Translations under genes and position numbers: made by a program
Notes under the pieces: model-generated
Database searches by the model: none
Seen by the model: only the letters and a program-made list of their open reading frames with translations
What the model was told of the DNA's origin: nothing
In this document: positions 1 to 7,648 of the stretch, piece by piece
How the letters are laid out: every line of letters begins with the position of its first letter
How positions within the stretch are numbered: position 1 is the first letter of the stretch
NCBI RefSeq assembly: GCF_044359855.1
Contig: NZ_CP132291.1
Span: 1,488,001-1,552,000, forward strand
Length of the DNA stretch: 64,000 nucleotides
Source of the DNA: Rummeliibacillus pycnus_A
GTDB lineage: Bacteria; Bacillota; Bacilli; Bacillales_A; Planococcaceae
Reading direction: 5' to 3'

Positions 1-411
1 GATACGACCAAATGCTGTAACTACAGTTGCCATACGAGCTTGTAATTTAATAGCTTTACGGTAGTTAGCTTCAACTGACATATCTTCTGCATCTTCATCA
101 TATAAAGCTAATAGAGATACTACTGTACGTAGAGCTGCCATTGGGTGAACTGATTTAAGATCGTAAGTTTTGAAGTGATCTAATACTGCTTGTGGCACTG
201 CCATGTTATCAGCTAGTTGTTGTTTTAACTCAGCTAATTCGTCTGCTTTCGGTAAGCGTGTGTGCCATAGTAAGTAAACTACCTCTTCAAAAGATGCGTT
301 TTCTGCTAAATCATCAATGTTGTAGCCTACATATGTAAGAGTATCATCAATGATTGAGCTAATCTTAGTTTCTGCTGCTACAACGCCTTCTAAACCTTTA
401 GTTGTTGCCAT
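1..411 (-). CDS. citZ: Citrate synthase, 5' part (truncated by window edge)
   Basis: The first 137 codons of a citrate synthase, which condenses acetyl-CoA and oxaloacetate at the entry of the TCA cycle. The reading frame starts at ATG 409-411 after an AAGGAG ribosome-binding site (about 419-427). The translated start (MATTKGLEGVVAAETKISS, then WHTRLPK and SVHPMAALR) is typical of the CitZ family. The 3' part, including the catalytic His/Asp, lies outside the window. Upstream are a good sigma-A promoter and a cre-like site. Position next to ytvI, fxsA, pyk and pfkA matches citZ of B. subtilis. Family assignment is firm; the completeness of the gene cannot be judged. Confidence 0.93.
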   Translation of the reverse strand, partial: MATTKGLEGVVAAETKISSIIDDTLTYVGYNIDDLAENASFEEVVYLLWHTRLPKADELAELKQQLADNMAVPQAVLDHFKTYDLKSVHPMAALRTVVSLLALYDEDAEDMSVEANYRKAIKLQARMATVVTAFGRI

Positions 412-493
412 TATATCTCGCTCCTTTTTTCGGTTTTAAAGTAGTGTTTAAAAATCAAATTTATACACTTCAATAATCGATATGAACCTATAA

Positions 494-507
494 GTAAATC
501 GCTTACA
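494..507 (-). promoter_or_regulatory. cre-like (CcpA) site near the citZ transcription start
   Basis: The minus-strand 14-mer TGTAAGCGATTTAC resembles the left half of the catabolite-responsive element (TGWAANCG) but its right half is off by one base. It begins about 6 nt after the -10 hexamer, where a repressor site would block citZ. CcpA control of citZ is known in B. subtilis, and ccpA itself is in this window. The imperfect match keeps confidence low. Confidence 0.35.
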
Positions 508-512
508 TTGCT

Positions 513-541
513 ATTATAATAAATTTTGACGGCTTTGTGAA
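513..541 (-). promoter_or_regulatory. Sigma-A-type promoter of citZ
   Basis: On the minus strand, -35 TTCACA (536-541) and -10 TATAAT (513-518) are separated by exactly 17 nt. This is close to the sigma-A consensus and lies about 100 nt upstream of the citZ start codon. Seen in sequence; activity is inferred. Confidence 0.7.
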
Positions 542-630
542 TGGAAAACCCTCTTTTCATAAAAAAACGAATTTATGAAGAATATTTCAGTATTTTATAG
601 AATATATCGAAATTATTAAGAAAACATTAA

Positions 631-1629
631 TTGGTAATTAAGGAAGCTGGTGACCACATTTTTAAGTTTTCGGATAAAAATATCACAAATAACATAAAAT
701 TATGGAGTTTCGTAATTTTTTTAATTCTTTTCGCATGGCTTATCCTCCCGGTAACATTAGCAATTATTTTAGCTTATTTTTTGTCTCCTTTGCTTCAATT
801 ATTCCATAAACGATTAAAACTACCTTCATTTATTTCTGCACTACTAATCGAAATATTAATTATTATAGGCTTAGCGGTGGGATTACTATTCATCGCTTCA
901 ATACTCATCGATACATTACCCAATTTAAAAGAAAATTTATCAGAAGCTTCTTCTTCCATTCATATTCCTTCAGCAATTATTATTCAAATCAGAGAACAAT
1001 TATTTGAGCTATTCGATATAATCTTGAGCAAAATTTTTCAATCTATACATGATATAATGCAACATCTTGTCGAAGTTACTATTTTTGTCGTGGCTTTTTA
1101 CTTTTCATTATACGAAACGAGCAGAAATAGATATTGGTTTTTTATCTATATTCCTGCCCGTTTCAGAAAGCCTATTCGAAATATTTTCGAAGAGGCTACA
1201 ACATTATTTAGTTATTTTATCTCTGTTGAAGTTCGTCTATTACTAATAACCTTTGGGTTACTATCAATTGGCTTTTTTATTCTTGGCTTTTCAGAACCCG
1301 TTGGAAAAGCATTACTTGTTTCCGTTTGTGATTTTTTACCTTTTTTAGGTATAGGAATTTTCTTAATCCCTATTAGTATAGTCTTCATGACTACAGGGAA
1401 AATCGCACTAGGAATTCAATTACTAATTTTATATGTAGTGATTCAGCTTACAAGACAATTTGCTGAATCTATGATGTGGGCGTCTACCATGCAGATTCGC
1501 TCGGTACATGCCTTTATCTTAAGTGCGATTAGCCTGCTACTATTTGGAGTAGCAGGCATAATCATTAGTCCATTCGTATTATTGATTGCAGTTAAAATAC
1601 AACGCCATCCTATTTTTGCATCAAAATAA
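631..1629 (+). CDS. ytvI: AI-2E family permease, YtvI-like
   Basis: A 332-residue polytopic membrane protein of the AI-2E transporter family (PerM/TqsA-like). Hydrophobic segments at about residues 24-50, 62-90, 140-160, 200-255 and 260-325 fit the family's usual arrangement of paired N-terminal helices, a soluble middle and C-terminal helices. The name is based on position beside fxsA, pyk and citZ, as for ytvI in B. subtilis; the substrate is unknown. The start is uncertain: TTG 631 opens the frame but lacks a clear ribosome-binding site, while AAGGAAG lies inside the first codons (640-646) without a standard start behind it. The stop overlaps the convergent fxsA stop by 20 bp. A perfect hairpin lies near the 3' end of the coding region. 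Confidence 0.8.
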   Translation: MVIKEAGDHIFKFSDKNITNNIKLWSFVIFLILFAWLILPVTLAIILAYFLSPLLQLFHKRLKLPSFISALLIEILIIIGLAVGLLFIASILIDTLPNLKENLSEASSSIHIPSAIIIQIREQLFELFDIILSKIFQSIHDIMQHLVEVTIFVVAFYFSLYETSRNRYWFFIYIPARFRKPIRNIFEEATTLFSYFISVEVRLLLITFGLLSIGFFILGFSEPVGKALLVSVCDFLPFLGIGIFLIPISIVFMTTGKIALGIQLLILYVVIQLTRQFAESMMWASTMQIRSVHAFILSAISLLLFGVAGIIISPFVLLIAVKIQRHPIFASK

Positions 1630-1999
1630 TTTGGCTTTTTTTCATTTTTTTTCTAAGCCAGTAATAGATAGCAGGCTTAAATAATTTTCTAGTTGTTGGT
1701 ACCACTAATAAAACACCAATGATATCTGAGATAAACCCAGGTAGAATAAGTACGATGGAACCGATAAATGTCAACATTCCATCAATAATCGCATCTCCTG
1801 GTGCTTGTCCTCTTTCAATTGCAGTTTTTAATTGTTGGAATGATTTAAATCCTTGTGTTTTGGCCAGATATAGACCTAGCACACCTGTTACAACAATTAA
1901 TAATAGAGTCGGAATGGTCCCTATTAATTTTCCAGATAATAAAACGACGGCTATTTCAATAATCGGAACTAATATTAAAAACATTAAAAATTTCCGCAT
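1610..1999 (-). CDS. fxsA: FxsA family cytoplasmic membrane protein
   Basis: A small membrane protein (129 residues from ATG 1999) of the FxsA family (B. subtilis YtwI). It has three or four hydrophobic segments followed by a basic tail (KKMKKSQ). E. coli FxsA overproduction relieves F-plasmid exclusion of phage T7; the role in Bacillus is unknown. The frame can be opened from GTG 2008, but that codon lies inside the AGAGGTG ribosome-binding site, so ATG 1999 is the likely start. The gene follows pyk by about 60 nt on the same strand and probably is read from the pfkA-pyk transcript, with an AT-rich hairpin in between. Confidence 0.85.
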   Translation of the reverse strand: MRKFLMFLILVPIIEIAVVLLSGKLIGTIPTLLLIVVTGVLGLYLAKTQGFKSFQQLKTAIERGQAPGDAIIDGMLTFIGSIVLILPGFISDIIGVLLVVPTTRKLFKPAIYYWLRKKMKKSQIILMQK

Positions 2000-2020
2000 T
2001 GTCTTCACCTCTTTTTAGAG

Positions 2021-2047
2021 TTCAAATAGACATAAAATCTATTTGAA
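2021..2047 (-). other. AT-rich hairpin between pyk and fxsA
   Basis: A perfect 9-bp inverted repeat (TTCAAATAG 2021-2029 and CTATTTGAA 2039-2047) sits between the pyk stop and the fxsA ribosome-binding site. No uridine run follows on the minus strand, so it looks more like an mRNA processing or partial attenuation element than a strong terminator. Confidence 0.4.
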
Positions 2048-2058
2048 TGCGGTTTGTA

Positions 2059-3819
2059 TTATAGAATTCTGGAAGCCCCGTAATAGATCACGCCTGATAC
2101 GGCATCCATTGAAACTTCTTGACTATTCTTTATTAACTTAGTTGCATCTTTTACCCCAACAATAACTGGGATACCAAGACTTAACCCTACTACTGCGGCA
2201 TGGCTTGTTAATCCGCCTTCTTCTGTGATCAAACCTGCACATTTCGAAATAGCAGGCATCATTTCGCGATCCGATCCAATTGTCACAATAATTCGGCCAG
2301 TAGTATCTTCTGCTAGTGCTTCTGCTGCATTACGAACAACAAGTGCCTTACCAATTGCAGTAGATTTACCGATACCTTGACCTTTTGTAAGCATATCTCC
2401 AATTACATGTAGTTTCATCAAGTTTGTTGTACCAGCTTCTCCTACTGGCACTCCTGCAGTAATAACGACTAAATCGCCATGCTTTACATAACCTTTATCT
2501 AAACTTTGTTGGACAACCTGTTCTAATACTTCATCAGTAGAAGTCACTTGAGGAGCTACAATAGGAATGACGCCCCACACAAGTGCAAGGTTTCGGCAGA
2601 CTTCATCTGAAGATGTCATTGCAACGATTGGTACACCTGGGCGATATTTCGCAATCATTTTAGCTGTATTACCACTTTCAGTTGGTGCTAAAATAGCCGA
2701 TACTTGTAAGTTCAAAGAGGTATGGGCAACAGCTTGGCTAATCGCTTCTGTCATGTTAGAACCTTTTTCTTTGCTACGTTCATTTACAATTCGTTTATGA
2801 TTTAAAGTTTCTTCAATTCTGTTCGCTATCTTATCCATTGTTTTTACGGATTCTACTGGATAAAGTCCTGCTGCTGTTTCGCCTGATAGCATGATTGCAT
2901 CCGTACCATCAAGAATAGCATTTGCTACGTCACTTGCTTCTGCACGTGTAGGACGAGGATTACGTTGCATTGAATCTAACATTTGAGTAGCTGTAATAAC
3001 TGGTTTACCTGCTTTGTTGCATTTATGGATTAAACTTTTTTGAACGATTGGTACTTCTTCTGCCGGAATTTCTACGCCAAGGTCTCCACGAGCAACCATT
3101 AAACCGTCCGATACTTGAATAATTTCATCAATATTATCGACACCTTCTTGGTTTTCGATTTTTGGAATGATATGAATATGATTACCACCATTTTGTTCAA
3201 GTAATTCACGAATTTCCATGACATCTGATGGGCGACGTACAAATGATGCAGCAATAAAGTCTACCTTTTGTTCAATACCAAATAAGATATCTTGCGCATC
3301 TTTTTCTGTAATACCTGGTAGTTGAACAGAAACACCTGGTACGTTTACACCTTTTTTATTTTTTAATACACCAGTATTTTCAACTGAAGTATGAATTAAA
3401 CCTGCTTGTTGATCAATACCAGTTACATGTAATTCGATTAACCCATCATCAAGCAAAATAACAGAGCCAACCTGTACATCTTCAATTAGTTTTTCATAAG
3501 TAATTGAAAAAACTTCTTTGTTGCCAAGTACTTCTGTCATTGAGATATCAATGCTTTGCCCTGTGACAAGTTCAATTGCTCCATCTTCCATATTATGCGT
3601 ACGAATTTCAGGTCCTTTTGTATCGAGTAAAATGGCAACAACTTTGCCAGTCTTTTTTGCTGCTTCACGAATCGCTTGAATACGTGCTCCATGCTCCTCA
3701 TGGCTACCATGCGAAAAGTTCAAACGAGCAACATTCATACCAGCTTCAATTAATTCAACTAATGTTTCTTGTGATTCACTTGCAGGTCCAATAGTACAGA
3801 CAATTTTCGTTTTTCTCAT
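2059..3819 (-). CDS. pyk: Pyruvate kinase with C-terminal PEP-utilising domain
   Basis: Converts phosphoenolpyruvate and ADP to pyruvate and ATP, the last step of glycolysis, in the cytoplasm. The 586-residue protein begins with the typical MRKTKIVCTIGPAS and carries the RLNFSHG motif, a TIM barrel, the MVARGDLGVE metal-binding stretch and the allosteric C-terminal domain. It then continues with an extra PEP-utiliser-like domain (about residues 480-586) that retains the GGLTSHAAV loop with its His near residue 540. This long form is the usual one in Bacillus and Geobacillus, versus about 470 residues in E. coli. A TTGGAG ribosome-binding site precedes ATG 3819. It lies 20 nt behind pfkA and is almost certainly co-transcribed with it. 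Confidence 0.97.
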   Translation of the reverse strand: MRKTKIVCTIGPASESQETLVELIEAGMNVARLNFSHGSHEEHGARIQAIREAAKKTGKVVAILLDTKGPEIRTHNMEDGAIELVTGQSIDISMTEVLGNKEVFSITYEKLIEDVQVGSVILLDDGLIELHVTGIDQQAGLIHTSVENTGVLKNKKGVNVPGVSVQLPGITEKDAQDILFGIEQKVDFIAASFVRRPSDVMEIRELLEQNGGNHIHIIPKIENQEGVDNIDEIIQVSDGLMVARGDLGVEIPAEEVPIVQKSLIHKCNKAGKPVITATQMLDSMQRNPRPTRAEASDVANAILDGTDAIMLSGETAAGLYPVESVKTMDKIANRIEETLNHKRIVNERSKEKGSNMTEAISQAVAHTSLNLQVSAILAPTESGNTAKMIAKYRPGVPIVAMTSSDEVCRNLALVWGVIPIVAPQVTSTDEVLEQVVQQSLDKGYVKHGDLVVITAGVPVGEAGTTNLMKLHVIGDMLTKGQGIGKSTAIGKALVVRNAAEALAEDTTGRIIVTIGSDREMMPAISKCAGLITEEGGLTSHAAVVGLSLGIPVIVGVKDATKLIKNSQEVSMDAVSGVIYYGASRIL

Positions 3820-3839
3820 TACTTTACCACTCCAATTTA

Positions 3840-4799
3840 TTAGATCGATAATTCTTTCGATAATGTATACATTGATAAATCCGCTTTATGTTCCTTGTTA
3901 AAGACATCTTTCAAGTCATAGTCTACCACCATATGATTTCGAATGCCAATAGCTACACCTCCGCGGTTTTCCATTAAGACTTCAACCGCTTTTGCACCGA
4001 GTTGACTTGCAAGTACACGATCTCTAGCTGTTGGCGAACCTCCTCGTTGAATATGTCCTAAGACTGATACACGTGTTTCAATGTCGGCTTTTTCTAGTAG
4101 CAGTTTTGCTAATTCTCCAGCAGACATAACACCTTCTGCAACGATAATGATACTATGCTTTTTACCACGTTCATGCCCTTGTTCTAACCGTTTTACTAAT
4201 CCATCTATATCATTAGGTACTTCAGGGATGATAATAGTTTCCGCTCCTCCTGCAAGCCCTGCCCAAAGCGCTAAGTCACCTGCATCACGTCCCATTACTT
4301 CAATAATAAACGAACGCTCATGAGAAGTAGCTGTATCACGAATTTTATCGATACATTCTATTACGGTGTTTAGAGCTGTATCAAAGCCAATTGTATAGTC
4401 TGTTCCAGGAATATCATTATCAATGGTTCCTGGAACGCCTATGCATGGGAATCCTTTTTCAGTTAGGGCAAGTGCGCCACGGTAAGAGCCATCTCCACCA
4501 ATCACTACAAGTCCTTCAATCCCACGTTTTTTTAATTGTTCTATAGCTTTTTGTTGACCTGCATCTGTTTTAAATTCAGGACAACGAGCAGAATATAATG
4601 CCGTTCCGCCTCGCTGGATTATATCGCCTACATCTCCTGCCCCTAAATCTTCGATGTTTCCTTCGATCAAGCCTTGATAACCATGATAAATGCCAGCAAC
4701 TTCAATTCCATGATAAAGTGCTTTTCTGACAACTGCTCGGACAGCAGCGTTCATGCCAGGAGCGTCTCCACCGCTTGTTAATACGCCTATTTTTTTCAT
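3840..4799 (-). CDS. pfkA: ATP-dependent 6-phosphofructokinase
   Basis: Phosphorylates fructose 6-phosphate to fructose 1,6-bisphosphate, the committed step of glycolysis. From ATG 4799 the protein has 319 residues, the standard bacterial PfkA length. It begins MKKIGVLTSGGDAPGMNAAV (ATP site) and carries GGDGSYRG, the catalytic TIDNDIPGTD and the MGRDAGDLA substrate motif. The frame extends upstream to a codon at 4820, but the AGGAGGTTG ribosome-binding site (around 4806-4814) clearly selects 4799. It heads the pfkA-pyk-(fxsA) unit and is separated from accA by a terminator. Confidence 0.97.
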   Translation of the reverse strand: MKKIGVLTSGGDAPGMNAAVRAVVRKALYHGIEVAGIYHGYQGLIEGNIEDLGAGDVGDIIQRGGTALYSARCPEFKTDAGQQKAIEQLKKRGIEGLVVIGGDGSYRGALALTEKGFPCIGVPGTIDNDIPGTDYTIGFDTALNTVIECIDKIRDTATSHERSFIIEVMGRDAGDLALWAGLAGGAETIIIPEVPNDIDGLVKRLEQGHERGKKHSIIIVAEGVMSAGELAKLLLEKADIETRVSVLGHIQRGGSPTARDRVLASQLGAKAVEVLMENRGGVAIGIRNHMVVDYDLKDVFNKEHKADLSMYTLSKELSI

Positions 4800-4928
4800 C
4801 TTAATCAACCTCCTGCACATTCTTCACTGGAACATTGAACTTTAGGTACTAAATCAAATGTTTGGGTATGACTTCAAAATGTCTATTGAACCGTAATTTA
4901 TAAAATCCTCAAATGTTCCATTGTCTGA

Positions 4929-4977
4929 AAGAAAGAGGCTGATTCAAACGATTGTAAACATTCGTTTAAAACAGCCT
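4929..4977 (-). terminator. Terminator of the fadR-accD-accA operon
   Basis: On the minus strand, AGGCTG...AAACGA pairs with TCGTTT...CAGCCT (4936-4977), giving an interrupted stem followed by CTTTCTTTC. It sits about 50 nt after the accA stop and before pfkA. The T-tract is not perfect, so some read-through is possible. Confidence 0.6.
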
Positions 4978-5028
4978 TTATCTTAATATAACATTATTTT
5001 AACTCGTCAGACCTCTTTTGAACACCAT

Positions 5029-5982
5029 TTATTCTGAAAAAACGCCAATTTTTCTAAATTTGTTGTAGCGTTGATCAACTAATTCATCTTCTGATAGCTC
5101 TTTTAATTCATTTAGTGATTTTAGTAATACTTCTTTTAAGAATTGTGCTTGCTTTTTAACATCTTTGTGAGCTCCACCTAGCACTTCAGGTATAATTTCT
5201 TCTATTATTTCTTCTTCTTTTAAATTTGGAGCTGTAATTCTCATTGCCTCAGCAGCTTTTTGTGCAAGGGCAGCATCTTTCCACAAAATTGAAGCCGCTC
5301 CTTCAGGAGATATAACAGAGTAGGTTGAATTCTCTAGCATATGCACATGGTTTGCAACACCTAATGCTAATGCACCACCACTTCCACCTTCTCCAATTAC
5401 TACACTGATGATTGGAACCTTTAAACCTGCCATTTCCAGTAGATTTCTAGCAATGGCTTCACTTTGACCTCGTTCCTCAGCTGCTTTACCAGGATAAGCA
5501 CCTTTTGTATCGATGAAACAGATTATAGGGCGTTTAAATTTTTCTGCTTGTTTCATTAAGCGTAATGCTTTTCGATAACCTTCTGGATGAGGCATACCAA
5601 AATTACGACGAATATTCTCTTTTGTATCTTTTCCTCTTTGATGGCCAATAATTGTAAATGGTGTTCCTTCAAAAGAAGCAATACCGCCGACAATCGCTTC
5701 ATCATCTCCGAAATTACGATCACCATGTAGTTCAATAAAATCATTGAAGATTTCACGAACATAATCAAGAGTAGTTGGCCGTTCTGGATGACGTGCAATT
5801 TGAACTCGGTCCCAAGGCTTTAAATTATGATAAATATCTTTTTCAAGTTTCGTAAAACGTTGCTCTAACTGATTTATTTCTTTGGATAAATCTACATCAG
5901 CATTTGATGTAAAGTCTTTTAACTCTGTTATTTTCGAGCGCAATTGAACAAGCGGCTCCTCAAAAGGTAATGTCTTTACCAT
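5029..5982 (-). CDS. accA: Acetyl-CoA carboxylase carboxyltransferase subunit alpha
   Basis: The alpha subunit of carboxyltransferase, which with AccD transfers the carboxyl group from biotin to acetyl-CoA to make malonyl-CoA, the first committed step of fatty-acid synthesis. The 317-residue length and motifs (ELHGDRNFGDDEAIVGG, FIDTKGAYPGKAAEERGQ, GEGGSGGALALG) are those of AccA. ATG 5982 directly abuts the accD stop, and its AAGGAGG ribosome-binding site is embedded in the last accD codons (Lys-Glu-Ala), indicating tight translational coupling for an equimolar complex. The operon order is fadR-like, accD, accA. Confidence 0.97.
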   Translation of the reverse strand: MVKTLPFEEPLVQLRSKITELKDFTSNADVDLSKEINQLEQRFTKLEKDIYHNLKPWDRVQIARHPERPTTLDYVREIFNDFIELHGDRNFGDDEAIVGGIASFEGTPFTIIGHQRGKDTKENIRRNFGMPHPEGYRKALRLMKQAEKFKRPIICFIDTKGAYPGKAAEERGQSEAIARNLLEMAGLKVPIISVVIGEGGSGGALALGVANHVHMLENSTYSVISPEGAASILWKDAALAQKAAEAMRITAPNLKEEEIIEEIIPEVLGGAHKDVKKQAQFLKEVLLKSLNELKELSEDELVDQRYNKFRKIGVFSE

Positions 5983-6840
5983 TTAGATTGCCTCCTTTAC
6001 ATGCAATTTCACAATTGTACTAACCGTCTTACGCAAATCGTGACGATTTACAACAGCATCTAATTGACCATGTGCCAACAAAAATTCTGATGTTTGGAAA
6101 TCATTTGGAAGTTTTTCTCTCACAGTTTGTTCAATCACACGGCGACCAGCAAAACCGATTAATGCTTGTGGTTCCGCTAAGTTAATATCACCTAGGGAAG
6201 CAAAACTTGCAGAGACACCACCAGTTGTTGGATGCGTCATAATTGAAATAAATAAATTTCCTTTTGCTCCATGGCGTTCGAGCGCAACACTTGTTTTTGC
6301 CATTTGCATTAGAGAAATGACACCTTCTTGCATTCTAGCTCCACCACTTGCAGTAAAGATAATAAATGGAACACCAAGCTCTGTAGCTTTTTCAATCGCT
6401 CTCGTAATTTTTTCCCCAACAACAGATCCCATAGACCCCATACGGAAAAATGAATCCATCACTGCAACAACAACTTGTTTCTCTTCTAATTCTCCTACTC
6501 CTGTTAAAACAGCCTCATTTAATCCAGTCTTTTTTATATCTGATTTAACTTTTTCAACATATCCTGGGAAATTCAGTGGATTCACTGTTTGTAAATGATC
6601 ATCAAGTGAATGGAATGTTCCTTCATCTAAAAAGTCATCGATACGTTCTTTCGCATTCAATTTATGATGGTAATGACAATTTGGACAAACCTTTTGGTTT
6701 TTTTGTAAATCCTTTGTCAGCATGACATGATTACATTCTGGACATTTTGTCATGATACCTTCAGGTACATCATGTTGTTCACGTGTAATCGTTATATTCT
6801 TATTAGGTTTATTTTTTTTAAATAAATCTCGAATACTCAT
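5983..6840 (-). CDS. accD: Acetyl-CoA carboxylase carboxyltransferase subunit beta
   Basis: The beta subunit of carboxyltransferase, partner of AccA. The 285-residue protein has the N-terminal four-Cys zinc ribbon (CPEC near residue 33 and CPNC near residue 52), followed by the crotonase-like core with FTASGGARMQEG and the oxyanion-hole region. It starts at ATG 6840, two nucleotides after the stop of the fadR-like gene, so all three genes form one translationally coupled operon. Its expression therefore probably follows the operator described upstream of the regulator. Confidence 0.97.
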   Translation of the reverse strand: MSIRDLFKKNKPNKNITITREQHDVPEGIMTKCPECNHVMLTKDLQKNQKVCPNCHYHHKLNAKERIDDFLDEGTFHSLDDHLQTVNPLNFPGYVEKVKSDIKKTGLNEAVLTGVGELEEKQVVVAVMDSFFRMGSMGSVVGEKITRAIEKATELGVPFIIFTASGGARMQEGVISLMQMAKTSVALERHGAKGNLFISIMTHPTTGGVSASFASLGDINLAEPQALIGFAGRRVIEQTVREKLPNDFQTSEFLLAHGQLDAVVNRHDLRKTVSTIVKLHVKEAI

Positions 6841-6842
6841 AA

Positions 6843-7490
6843 CTATTCTCTCCCTTTATGTAGTAACTTTGTCCAATCTTCAAAGGCAATAATTGCCTTT
6901 TTGGTATGTCCAAGCATAATTTCACTTATTAAAGTTTGTAGTTGTGGCTGTTCTTCTTTAGTCGAAAGCCCACTATATGGTTCTTTGCCATATTGTTTTA
7001 AAAGTATCCAAATTTTAAGCACGAGTCGATTATTTGATGTAATAATAATTTCTCTCATCAAATCTTCACGTGCAATTCGTCCCTCTGCAATCACGTTTGT
7101 TAACAAACTCTCCCACACCGGTAAATTCCGAAGCGTCTCATCTTCCGCCACAATGCGGATTGCATCACGTTCTAAAATCATCCTTGTTCCGTGAACATTT
7201 CTTAAATCCTTTTCCTCTTGTAAAATAAAGGTCGATAACACTTCGACTAATTGATGATTATGGAAATCCGCTACAAAGGTTCCCCCACCTCTACGGGTTT
7301 CAATCAAGCCTAATAATTCTAGACTGCGTAGTGCTTCTCTAATAGAAGAACGGCCCACATTTAAACGCTCTGCAAGAACACGTTCTGACGGAATTTTACC
7401 CCCAGGTGGAATTTTCTCATCCTGAATAATCCCACGTAATTCACGTACAATCTGTATAAACATTTTCGAAGCCGGTTTTTCTACGCTCAT
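6843..7490 (-). CDS. FadR-subfamily GntR transcriptional regulator of the acc operon
   Basis: A 215-residue GntR regulator. The N-terminal winged helix has the family hallmark KIPSERVLAERLNVGRSSIREALRSLE (shown here only as a description; residues about 32-58), and a GGGTFV wing follows. The C-terminal part aligns with an FCD-type helical ligand domain, but the usual metal-binding D-x3-H is replaced (EDLMREI), so a metal-dependent ligand is unlikely. ATG 7490 follows a GAGGAG site; the TTG at 7505 lies inside that site. It is the first gene of the accD-accA operon, and a perfect FadR-type palindrome lies downstream of its -10, so autoregulation of the whole operon is inferred. In B. subtilis, the malic enzyme gene ytsJ occupies this position (from memory). 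Confidence 0.88.
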   Translation of the reverse strand: MSVEKPASKMFIQIVRELRGIIQDEKIPPGGKIPSERVLAERLNVGRSSIREALRSLELLGLIETRRGGGTFVADFHNHQLVEVLSTFILQEEKDLRNVHGTRMILERDAIRIVAEDETLRNLPVWESLLTNVIAEGRIAREDLMREIIITSNNRLVLKIWILLKQYGKEPYSGLSTKEEQPQLQTLISEIMLGHTKKAIIAFEDWTKLLHKGRE

Positions 7491-7522
7491 ACTTAGTCTC
7501 CTCAATGTTCAAAATATCGACA

Positions 7523-7543
7523 AAAAGTGGTCTGACCACTTTT
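7523..7543. promoter_or_regulatory. 21-bp perfect palindrome, FadR/GntR-type operator
   Basis: AAAAGTGGTC (7523-7532), T, GACCACTTTT (7534-7543). The core TGGTCTGACCA fits the TGGTNNNACCA pattern of FadR-subfamily GntR operators, including E. coli FadR sites. It starts 7 nt after the -10 hexamer of the fadR-accDA promoter, i.e. at the transcription start. Perfect symmetry and position support an operator; the cognate regulator is inferred to be the adjacent gene. Confidence 0.82.
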
Positions 7544-7550
7544 GAGATAT

Positions 7551-7579
7551 ATAATACAGAATTTGTTATCATTAGTAAA
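7551..7579 (-). promoter_or_regulatory. Sigma-A promoter of the fadR-accDA operon
   Basis: Minus-strand -35 TTTACT (7574-7579) and -10 TATTAT (7551-7556) with 17-nt spacing, placed between the dnaE terminator and the 21-bp palindrome. Confidence 0.65.
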
Positions 7580-7583
7580 GTGA

Positions 7584-7617
7584 AAAATAATAAAACTGTG
7601 CGATGGTCACACAGTTT
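7584..7617 (-). terminator. Terminator of dnaE
   Basis: A perfect 8-bp stem (AAACTGTG 7593-7600 and CACAGTTT 7610-7617) with a 9-nt loop. On the minus strand it is followed by TATTATTTTTC. It lies about 30 nt after the dnaE stop. Confidence 0.75.
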
Positions 7618-7648
7618 AGACAAATTCCCTATTTATTTATAGTAATTT

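Noticed and set aside
1719..2018. Plus-strand 99-residue frame opposite fxsA
   Set aside because: Shadow of fxsA, without a start signal or recognisable domain.
4848..4864. FapR-like half site upstream of pfkA
   Set aside because: Only the left half (TTAGTACCTA on the minus strand) matches; the right half is not conserved.
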